Source: Dolomedes plantarius (Eukaryota; Arthropoda; Arachnida; Araneae; Dolomedidae). Taken from it: a DNA stretch of 64,000 nt. Below are positions 12,401 through 24,400 of the stretch, in pieces (position 1 is the stretch's first letter; every line of letters starts with the position of its first letter). A program made the position numbers and the translations under genes. The stretch is from positions 71,904,898 to 71,968,897 of the forward strand of contig OU015497.1 of assembly GCA_907164885.2 (NCBI GenBank), read 5' to 3'. The notes beneath the pieces are model-generated. The model saw only the letters and a program-made list of their open reading frames with translations, ran no database searches and had not been told where the DNA came from.

Positions 12401-15400
12401 GGAATGCTCATCCAACCAGCCAGTAGCCAACCGGGACTTGTGAGAGGTACAGTTGTCTTGCTGGAAAATTCCATTACCGTGCGGATAACAGAACAGCATA
12501 AATGGATGGAGGTGATCACCCAGCAACTCTACGTACCGAATTGCTTTGAGGGAGGTTGGTACACGCACCAAAGATCCCAAACTGCACCACGAAAAAATAC
12601 CCCAAACCATGATTGAGCCACCATGCCCTTGTACAGTTCCAGCCAGGCATGCAGGATCCATGGCTTCATGAGCCTGACGCCAGATTCTCAGCCTCCCGTC
12701 GGCATTAAGTAGTTGGAATCGAGACTCATCACTCCATGCTACTTGTTTCCAGTCTCTGTGCTCTCTTGCCCAGGCAAGACGTGCAGCCCGATGGCGAGTA
12801 TAGAGCAATGGTACTCTCGTAGGTCGACGGCTCCCGAAACCCATACGGTGAAGCGAGCGTTGCACAGTCTGTTTACTGACTGTACGACTGGCACCGTCAA
12901 TAAACTGGGTGGTAATTTGAGCTAATGTTTGGCTTCGCTGGCTACGTACAATACGCTTGAGCCGTCTCTCACCCCGCACTGTCAAGGCTAATTGTACTTT
13001 GCAGTTTGCCCGATTGCTAGTTTTTTTTCCACCATCCATGTATTCTTGGTATACTCTTGACACTGTCGACCTTGAAAATCCTAGCTGTCTGACGATTTCG
13101 GAAATTGAATGGCCCATGCGTTGCACACCTACCATTTGTCCATGATCGAAGGCGTCTAAATTAGGCAGTTTACCCATACTGGCAATTCCAACAACTAATT
13201 CAGAACAACCACAGTATGTGCTATATATGCAGTTACCACAGCGCCCTCACTTGCGCATACATGATGCGCAGCACTACACAATTTGCATAGGCTTTGCTAT
13301 CCCTAATTCAGTGGCACTTCAGTGTATTTTGCATAAATAACTAAAATGAATAATTTATACAACTAAATAACATACTTTCGACGTTTCAACAGAGAAAATT
13401 TATTTATTCCAAATACGAAAAGACGGCCGCCAAGCCTGGTATTTATAAATATTTAAAACTTAAATTTTCAGAAACAGGTATGATGAGTTTGGTCTAGGGA
13501 AGAAGAGTTTCTATCAACACGTCATGCTTAACCACTTCACTTAGATGTGAAAAATTCGTGATTAGGAAATTAAGTACCAGAACTTAATAAGCTTGGATAT
13601 TTGATATCACACCATTTTTTAGTCAGAACTTTTATTTTGAAGCTTGGCGTTTTTTACTTTTTAAAAGTTTTTTTGTGGATATAGATTAGAACAAACACAT
13701 TAGACAAAGGGTAAGACTTTAAAAACTTTGATTTTGTTCAATGAACAAGCATAACACAATTTTTTTTGTAGTGTTTTTTCAATACACAAAGAATAAAATC
13801 TGATGAATAAGCATAAAATGTATAATTGTCAACACATATTATATTATTAAAAGTAATCATATACTGCATTTGATATCTTTGAATAAATTTCCAACGTTGT
13901 TATTTTAGTAGTTAATAGAACTACTTTTGGGTTTAACTAGATCATCTCTAGTAAACATATCTTCCTTAAAGGTTTCAAAATTGGTCAAGTGTTACTGCAG
14001 AACATTTGTCAAAGGTGATGAAAAAAATGATGAAGTAAATAGATTTGGATCCCTCTCGCAGGCATTCTGGATAAGAACTAGGAAAGCTAATCCAATAATT
14101 GATCATCAATCAATTTCAACAAACAATGCCTAAATAGACTGTGTTCTCATGGATAGAGAAAATTATCATGCAGAAAGACATTATAAAGCTCTATAACCAA
14201 AGGCTAATTCTACAATACTACCATTATGGGTAAAGGTAGTGTTGTCCACAAAAAATAGATATTGAACAGATTTTAGAGTAACAACAACCAATGAATAACA
14301 ATCAGTGAAAACAGCATCAACTCCCCAACCTTCACTCCAGAGAAATGCTATTCCACAGAAAAACAAGCAATTCCTACTGCAATAGCAGGGTTTTAGACAA
14401 GAATGACCATGATTTACTAACATTTCTTAGTGAGCATGAAAGAAGATTTCTAATGAGTTTTAGCAATCTCTCGAATTTTTTTTCTTTAAAACTATGATAC
14501 TCACATTGATTTTTCTACCAGTTATTAATAATAGTAGCAACTTTTGATTAAGGTAAAAGTAAGCCTTGCTTGATTGCAAAGTCAAATAATGAAATATTGC
14601 TAATACGTCAACTTTAGAATAATCAACATTTAAAAATCTGAAAGATTAAATTTAAATGTCTAAGTGCTATAAAATGCTCCACTATCAGCAATAAAGTTCT
14701 GGGTATTATGTCCTGAACTCTAAACGTGACAGAGCAATTTCACATAAACAAGAACTACAATAGTTCAGTTTTAGTACACTATCCAAATGCATTTAATTGT
14801 ACAGATTATATATGCAGAGAAATTTTTTTCTATTACTATATAAAATAAACATAAGGCTCAAGATAAATGATTATTAAAAACTAATGTATTCTAATTTTAT
14901 TCTCTTCCCTTCATGCACTACTCCCCAAAATTTTTTTTTAAATTACCAGCAAGATTTTCTGCTTTATTCTTGAGCATGCATATTCAAACAGAATGAATAA
15001 TGAAATAAAATATACTAAAAAATTACAAAACATGCATGCATGTGCTACAGTGAATCCAAAGATATGTATCAGAAAAGTTTAACATCTATAAATGAAGGCA
15101 AGTAATAACTTTCACCTCTTTCCTTTCATTATCCATTTGAATTCTAAGTTGCTTTAAGGCAGCTTCTCTGGCAGCAGCACTTTCATTTTTCACAGCCTCT
15201 ACTTGCTTCTGAAGATCAAGTACTTGGCGAACTGTATTCTTTACCATCTAAACAAAATATATCAGTTATATCATAAGACTGGCTGACAGACAGACAAACA
15301 GGCACACACAATTCAATATATTCTGCAGATATAACAATTAACTGTGTGTTAGTTCCCTGATAAATAAAATATTATTGCCTATGTTAATACTTAATTTTTT

Positions 15401-18400
15401 AAATGATTTCTTTGGACTCTCTCTGAGTTTTTCAAATGCTAGCTAATTATGTATCAGTTTATCACAGAGACACATATGCATTGTACTTATTCATCATAAA
15501 CAAGTAATATAAAAAAAAGTTTTTTAAAGTCAATTCCTTCTTAGGTCAACAAAGAAAAATTTAGTCCTACTACCTAAGTAAGGTAGTTAGGCCTGTAGGC
15601 AACCCTGCTGACCTAAGTAGGGTTAGACCTAATTCCTACTTAGGTCAACAAAGAGTGTGAACTAAAAGTAGGAATTGAAAAAAAGGATTGCCTGCCAGAA
15701 CCTTGCCTACTGTGCGAGATTAGGATGGGGGGAAAGAGAGAGAAAATGTTTGTCAGATTGGGGATTTGATCCCCAATCATATGCGACCTACCTACATCCC
15801 AACCTATGCATCCCAACCTACAGGATGGGAGAAGCCCACGCTAACGCAGTGCTACCGTTTACACAGTAAGAAGAGGGAAATTACCATTCAAGAGCAAGAG
15901 ACACTCTAGGTCTCTTCCTATTGAAAGGGCTCCCATATAAAACTAAAATTGATTAATTAAATTTAATTAATTAATATTTGAAAAAACTGTATTAACATTA
16001 AGTGCCATCCACTACAAGTTTAAAAAAATGTATTTGAACTTGAGTGGATGAATAAAAAGTATTTTATTAACGATTGAAAATTTGAACAAGATATATAAAT
16101 ATATATATATATTTATATATATATATATATAGGGAGATTGTGAACTAATAGTAGGAATTGAAAAACACTTACTTCCTCTAATTGCCACCACTGCTTCTGT
16201 TCACTAAAATCTAAAGCAGTAGGGGCACATCTTGGGGTCTGGGGAGTGGCAGCCGGTGTAACTATCACAGATTCTGTAAACAAATACTGTTATGAAATAC
16301 TTTAGTGATGAAGTATATAACATTCATCTCTTAAAAGGTGTCATATAGCTAATATTTCTAGATTTGATAAGAGGTAATAATGCAAGAATAATTAAATTAA
16401 ATAACAGTAACACATTATATACCAATGCAATTAATCCACACAATAAGAAACAAATAATGCTAATATGTGGAGGATTAATACCAGGCAAAGACAACATTGC
16501 TCAGCCTGTTATTTTAGTTGACTTTGGAAAAAGCCATAAAAAATAAGAATACAACTTAGTATGAGACATAATACTGATAATAACCATAAAAAACAGTAAA
16601 TTTCTATTATATGAAATGGCTTTTGAAGTCTTAAGGTCCATACCTTAGCAGACAAACACATATTAAACTGCCTAGAATGTGTCATTTTAGCAAGAAAATT
16701 AAAAGTCGACTAATCTCAAATAATAAGCAGGAAAGTAGAGAGAAATTATTAAACTCTTAATGGCTCATTAAAAATCATTATTAATATCATTAATAAATTT
16801 CAAAACATTTCAGTAAAAATTACTAAAAATGAGTTTAGTTTTCATTCTAATAAATAATGGAGAATTAAAAAAATAAATAAATGTGTTTTGTAGCCTTCCG
16901 AAATAAAGTATTTCGAATTTAAAAAAAATTCTGATGATCAGTCAGATTTTACCTCTGTCTGCATAAAGATTACAGCTAACCAAAACAAAATGAATCACAA
17001 ATAAATTGATACTTTTTTGTTTTTATGAAATGCAATTTTGATTTATCTAATTTTGGAGTTCTGATGTGTTTGTCTACAACATGCAAAATCAGAATATGAA
17101 TACTGAAGAGTAGTAATATCAAGAAAAATAAAATTGGATACATTACCTCTATAAAAAAAACAAAAAAAAAAACAACTAATGACAAACTATGATTTGACAA
17201 CAACAACAAAAAAAAAAAAAATAAATAAAATAAAGTCAACCCATTCATTTAATATGTTACAACTTCAGAAAGGGATAATTATTTTGAACTTATGCAGAAC
17301 TTGTATCTGGGGTTTTCTAAGCATCGAATGTGATACCTACAGGTTTCAAAATCACATATTTAAAAAATTTAGTCTCTTAATGTTTAATTCCTGAGAACAA
17401 AAACATTTCAATGAAGTATTACAGAAATGCTATTTTCAAAAACCAATATAACTGAAAATTAAACTCAAAACATAGTACAATCAATAATTGAAAATGACCA
17501 GAAAAGTCAGTGTACAAGTCCCTCCCATTATGTACAGGTCAAAGAGATATTAGGCTTGGTGCAATTTTGAACACATCACAAAAGAGAGAGCCCTTAGAGG
17601 TATGCTAACCTTTTTCAGGTGTTTTGATCTTTCAGTTTTTGTGCAATTGTTTCTTTTTTCTATGTTCTTAAAAGGATCAATGTGGTACTGTAAAAAGAAA
17701 AACAAATTTTCTTGAAAACATATAACTCTTCACCAAAATGAGGGCAAAATCAAGCAGCCTTAAAACTTGGCTTTTCAAATATAGCCTTGAATAATTAGTT
17801 AAAGTATATGACAAAATCTGTTGCATACATTGCAACCAATTACAACATTTTATGCATGCAAAAACTGAAAGGAAAATTAAGTGAAAATGAAAGTACTAGA
17901 CTAAAATGTTTTAATATGTCAGATCACAAAATGTTTAACTTTAGAGCAAATTTTAAGCAAAAGAAAAAGTAATGAAAAGTCAAACAATTAACAAAGATGG
18001 ATGATTAGAATTTTTCTCCTCCGGTGAACAGAAGGCTAACAAGATAAAAAAAAAAGAAAAATATCAAAGAAGAGCTCCTGGAAGAAAACTCCACAAAGAT
18101 AAAAATGCAACCAATGATTAGATGAAAGAAGTTTTTGAATCCTCTTACAGTCTATTAGCTATGGCAAATTTTAACATTAAAAAAAAACAGACACATATCT
18201 CTGTTAGAGGATTCTTCAACATTATAATGAATCTAATTCAAGAAATATTAAAACCAAACGATCAATGATTGTGTCTTTGACAAGCAAAAGGGATGGATCT
18301 ATGAAGTAAAAATTGAGAGCGACTAGCTGATCCAGAAGACCCCGGATGCTTTAAAAGAGTCAAGCTGTTCCCTTTAACTAGTGTTCAGGTGACAAGGAAT

Positions 18401-21400
18401 ATTTTTTTTATTTTCTCTTCATAAGGGACAAAGAATTTACAAAAATATAAACGTCTAGATTTTGGAACACTATATGACTCAGTCATTTGATATTGTTCTA
18501 ATGATTATTTTTACTAAATCTTAAATGATTAAAAAGCAAAGATGGGTTTTTTAAAAAAGTATCATAACAAACTATGATCGAACACTTTAAAATAAGACCT
18601 TAAGTATCATACATAATATATAGTACACATTTTATTTAATAAATTATTAATTTAAACAAACTATTAATAAAATACTACATAATAATAGTTTTTTCTTTAT
18701 TAAATATTTAAATAATTATGTGAAAATTGACCATACATCTTAACACTTTAATTAAACAGAAAGCTGTCACTTATGTTCTATTTTATCACTGTCATTCTTA
18801 AAAATCAAGCACTTAATAACTTAAAAATCGATTTGAAGGGCATGGTCTTCATCAAGGGGAACATGCAGCAATTTGTTTCGTAATAATGTTTATCTATGTA
18901 ATTCTAGATATGTTGAACTTAACTTGTACTCTATTCTTTCTAACAGCGGCATACAAAAATGAACTTAATTCATCAAGCAAAAATATTGCAACCAGACTGT
19001 CTGCTGAGCATTCTGATCAATACGAATAGATAATGAATTCAAATAAAAGACTTTTAGGAAGGGAAGTTAATTGGTACAGCATGCACAATAACCATCTCTG
19101 TCACACTAGCTCATACATGATTCATTAAATGGTTGGTTTAAAATGAGATGAACATGATAGGAGTATGTAACTTTTTCTGATTATTACTGATCTTTAATTC
19201 TTTCTGTGTATTCTACAGTGTTCATTTTGAAGTTCCAGATTTCAGTTTAAACAAATTGTAGGCAAAACTGGCTATAAATAACATTTAAAATGATAGTTAC
19301 TAGAACATAAGATTTAATAAAAATAAATACTAACCAGGCAAAACAGAGTTTGTAGAATCCACAGTAACAAATGGCACTGTGAAAGAATTTAAAAATTAAA
19401 AACAATATGTACATACAAAATTGATTAAAATGGCATTGTTAAAAACTTTAAACTGTTAAAGTATGAAACAATACCACTCAAACTGATGGAATCAGATGAT
19501 GTGCCATTAGTAGTTAAGTCTTCTGTAGTTTGTAACTCAACAGGAGCAGAAGCAACATCTAGTATAGAAAATGAGCATGAATTTACAATATACTTCATGT
19601 TCATAAGATGTAATACAGAAGGTTGTTAGCACTTTATGGAAACGATTTTGTAATTTATTTTTGTAGTTTGCATTTTGAGATAAAAATTTGGCAAATTCAG
19701 AATAATCATCTGCTACTATTTTGTTTTGATTGGAATGTAAAATAAAAGATTTATTTAGAAAATGGTTCCTAAAACTGATAGATAGCTCGAAGGTTATGTA
19801 ACTGCACTTTCCGAGAAGAAATATTCGTATCAATGAATTATAAAGCAGTGTAAAAATCACGGTTAAGGCATTTATAATTTATTAAATTTGAAAGGAAAAA
19901 AACCATTAACTGAAAGTAAAAATGAAAACATGACCGCTAAACCTCATCCTAAGATTGTTCGAACTCAGATAAATATCAAGAAAGTGAAGTCTCTGATCCT
20001 AAAAGAAAATCCGCTGACTGAAAGATCTATTGCATCGAAACTACGAATATCTTCTGGCACTGTAAGTAAAATAATTCAGAAAGATTTGAAGCTAAAAAAG
20101 ATGTTTAAACCTAAAGTTCATCTGCTTTTGCAAAAGCATATTGCTGAAAGAAAAACAAATTTTAGAAAATTATATGAAAAACACCTAGCTGCTGAAAAAT
20201 GGAAATTTGTGGTAACATTGGATGAGACATGGGTGTATTTAAGTGACTGTAATATTAGAAGACCAATTTTTTATTGCTCAACTGACAGGAATGACTGTAC
20301 GAAATGGCTTCGTCAGTGTACAGAAAAGTTCCCAAAGGGATTTATGATATTTGCAGGATTTTGTTACAACGGCAAATTAAAAATCAAAAAAGTCTCAAGT
20401 AAAGCCAAAATTAATTCACTCTACTAACAGCAAAATATTTTAGAACCAATTTTTGAAGAAGAAATTCCAGCCTTATATGGAAAGGACATTGATAACGTTG
20501 AGCTTCATATGGACAAAGCCTCTAGTCACACGTCTAAATCAACTGCCGCTTATTTAGCAAAGAAAGAGTCAGAAACAGGAATAAGGCATATCCCATTTAA
20601 TGAAAAACCTGTTAAATCACCTGACGCCTTCTCCAATGAACTTTTGCTCTTTCGGTTTATTAAAACGAGCCTTAGGAAAACGGCACCCAAGAACACTGAA
20701 CGAACTTTGGAAAACGGTCCAAGAAGAATGGGGTAAAATTGACATCACACTACTAAGAAAAAGTTTACTGTCATGGAAAATTCAAGTTAAAGGTATTGTC
20801 AAAAACCATGGCTATCAGATAGAAGCAAATTGCCGCAAAAAATACGGCATTTATACATAAAAATTAACTATCAAAATCATTTCCATAAAGTGCGAACAAC
20901 CTTCTGTATTTGTGACTTAAATTTTTATGCATAAAAAGATGCAAAGGAAAAAATAATTACATAACATATTATTTAAAAATAAAATTACCATTGATAATTA
21001 CAACTTTACAGTTATATCTTTTAACTCAAACAAAAATATAATAATAAAATAAAGTAAAATTTAATATAGTAATCACACAGCAAAAAATATACACAAGGAG
21101 GAGAAATACATTCAATGCCAGACTGTTATACAACTTAGATGTCTAATAAACATATATCCATCATCTTTCGTATCAAAAGTTTTTAAATTTTCTTTCAGCA
21201 AACATATAATCAAAATAATATTTTAGGGTGAAATTGTAAGCAACAGAAATGAATGGAATGCAAACATCTATTAAAGTAGAATGTAGTAAATCATACATTT
21301 AATTCAAAACATACTAAAATTATACTGACTCATGAATAGATAATTCAAATGCACTTTTAATTTGTTTATTTAGTAATGAGACAGATTAAAAATTAATGCA

Positions 21401-24400
21401 CTTTTAATTTGTTTATTTAGTAATGAGACAGATTAAAAATTAAGTAAAAGATATGAAAATCAAGCATCAAAAGAAATTAAAAATAAATAAAAAAAATCTC
21501 TCACTTTCACTGCTAGAAATTTCAACATTGGCAACATTTGTAGATACTTTGAGCTTAGGATTCATATTACGTTTCCGACGCTTATAAGGAGTAAAAAGTC
21601 TCACAGGACCAGTCTGAAATATTAAAGTAAGTAATATCAATTACTCAATTCCTTTTTGTGAAAATATTGTTCTGAGAAAACTTCATTGCAGATTTCAGTT
21701 TAAAATGTTAAATGATTAATACCTTTCATATATTTATGTTTTCAGACATATAATAATGAAACAAAGGGAATGAACTATTTTAAAAGTGACATGAACTGAT
21801 GATACAGTCCGATATCTTATTTTGAAAAATACAGTAGATTCATTAAAACAGAAAAATACTTACTGTAGTTACAGGAGTATATCCTCCATCTGAGGTATTA
21901 TCATCACAACACGTTCCACATGTACAAGAAGTAGCATGAGGCCGCAGAATGCCTTCCTCTATAAGGCACATTAAAGTACGCCCAGCGTATCGTATGCTTC
22001 GCTTCCAATCCTTGCTACTGCCTCGACCACACAGAGCTTCAAATTCAGATGGTGTATGCCACTGCCCATCAACTAAAATACTACGGCCTCGGCTACCTGC
22101 AAAATATAAATTTTAGAAAATAATTTAAAGAGTTCTGCCTAACTTTCAATAATAAGAAATATCATGTTATGAGTAAAACAGAGACTAGTTTAAAAATAAA
22201 TTTCCAATGAACACTAAATATGTGCTCTGCACTTCTTTCATAAAAAAAATGAAGATTCTATACCTCAATTAAAGTTATTAATTTTCCTTGCTGATATAGA
22301 CTAATTTTAGCAGAAATGGTACTTTTAGGTTAACAGGGTGCCAGGTGTAATTGCACCCAAAATTGCCAAATGTGATTGCCTGTTTACTTCATGTCATCAG
22401 TAGCTGTTCAATGACATTACTAAAAATAAGGGGGTGAACATCAATGCAGAAATTTTTGCTCCCAGTTTTTTTTTTTGTTTTTTGTAGAAGTACTGCTTTT
22501 TATCCTTCTTATTTAAGGAAAGAATCACCCAAATTTGTATCTTATTGAATTCATCAGGTGTCCATTCTTGATTGCAAGAAAAGACGCATATGTTTTCCGC
22601 ATTGTTAAACGAAATCCGTAGCTTCATGCCTCCTGAGCAATCTGAAATTAATCTGGTAAAATCCATTTTAAATTTTGCTTATTTGTGAATTCCTGTATTT
22701 GTCTGTTTTTTTGTATTTATTTAGGATTTAGTAAAACAGTCATTATTTTATTAAAATCAAAATTTTTCCTATCTCAAGTTAGATTTCGCACCAACATTAA
22801 CGTTTCTTGCCAAATGGTGCTCCATTAACTGAAAAGTACTGCAGAAACTAGAATTTACTTTTGAAGATATTTTGTTTCATTTAGACAGATTGAGAAAACT
22901 TTTACTACTTTCTATAACTTTTTAGGTTAGTTTGAAAAGATAAAAAAAACTTTAAAACATACAGGTAATAAAATTTTAACATACAACTAATAAGAGAGTT
23001 CTTACTCCTATCTAAATTCCTACAAGATAACGAATTTAATTTTTGTATGTAAGCAGAAAAGGGTTAGAAGCCAACACTATTCATAAGATCACAATATGCA
23101 CTACATACATTTATCTGCAATAAATAAGAAATTACAAAGAATATAAATACTTTTTATTCATACTTCTTCAAATTCCAATATTTGCTTTCCATTTCTTATG
23201 TTTATGTTTTGAGCAATTTCACCCCAAATAACCAAGATTGTTAGGTCAATTTATAAGTAAATAAATTATAGAGATAGATGGAAATCTATCAGTACTATAG
23301 TCTCCCTACCTTGGTTTTAAACTGCTAGATCTTTTACATTTTCAGATGAACATTTGTGCCAGACAGAGAAAACTTCTTACATGTAATTTTTATGCATGAA
23401 AGTTAAAAGAGAAAAAAAATTAAATTGGAGGGTAAGAGATTGCTCACTTAAAACTTTTGAGGAAAAAAATAAACAAGATTTTAAAAACAATTTTAGAACT
23501 TGTATCACATAAAAGGGAGACAACATTTTATAGTTATCTACCCATATGATAAATTTTCGAATTTTTATCATCGAGAAACCTTTAAATGCCATTCACAGTA
23601 TTGAATACAAAATTAACAGAGAATCGATTTTTTTTTCAGTTTTACCTAATGAAGAAAATAATTAATAAAATATATATTTCCCCTAAAAAATTCATAATAA
23701 AAATAAATAAATAAATATAACTCAAAGAAGCATGCTTGAATTCAAGAAAATATTTCATTAAACTGACATTCCTGAAATCAGAAATGTAAAATTACTGATG
23801 TGACTATCATTGAAAGATGGTCAATTGATTAAAAATACAGGTCTTCAGGATGTTAAAAATAATTTATGCTGTTAACTGATAAGCATTAGATACCAGTTAG
23901 ATAACAAGCATCTTTGACACTAAATAATGGAAAGAAATAAAGTTGAGCGAAAGTTTTGGGTATTTAGTAGTTAACAAAATAATTACGCTGTCTGTGGAAC
24001 AAATTCATAAAAAATATTACTTTACGATACATAATAAACATATTCGCTGCTTCTTAAAGAAAACACTACTAAGGATATGAGGGTTGATTATAATCAAAAT
24101 ATTTATAAACAAACAGACGTCTATACAATTGCTAAACGAGTAAAACAAATTAATTTAGGGCAGCTAAAAATACAAAAAGAAATATTTTACCTGAACCAAA
24201 GCGACTTTTGTGGAGTTCTCCTTTAATATTTCTACATCTAACTGGAAGTACAGGTTCGTAAACAGAGGGGTCCCAGTTAAAATTTTTCTCGGGAACAGAT
24301 AAACTGCGATTTAAAGGATTAAAAGTAATTGTTTGGGCACTGTTTAAGACATTTAAAGAGGACGGATCATGAATAATTATGCGTGCAGTTCTCAGAGTCT

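Larger units (their letters stand above)
11362..13682. mobile_element. Long inverted-repeat (foldback-like) element in DEAF1 intron 7
   Basis: Arms of about 260 bp, left 11362-11625 and right 13420-13682, are reverse complements at roughly 95% by eye with a few small indels. They include GGCGGCCGTCTT at the inner ends, CCAAGCTTCAAAATAAAAG and GGGGATAT or GTGGATAT at the outer ends. The interior has no transposase of its own; an intact Tc1-like element (12120-13324) lies inside it. No clear TSD was found, so class is uncertain. Being intronic, the arms could pair in DEAF1 pre-mRNA. Confidence 0.8.

Noticed and set aside
20509..20860. Separate genes at 20509-20736 and 20600-20860
   Set aside because: They are the two sides of a frameshift in the single mariner transposase pseudogene.
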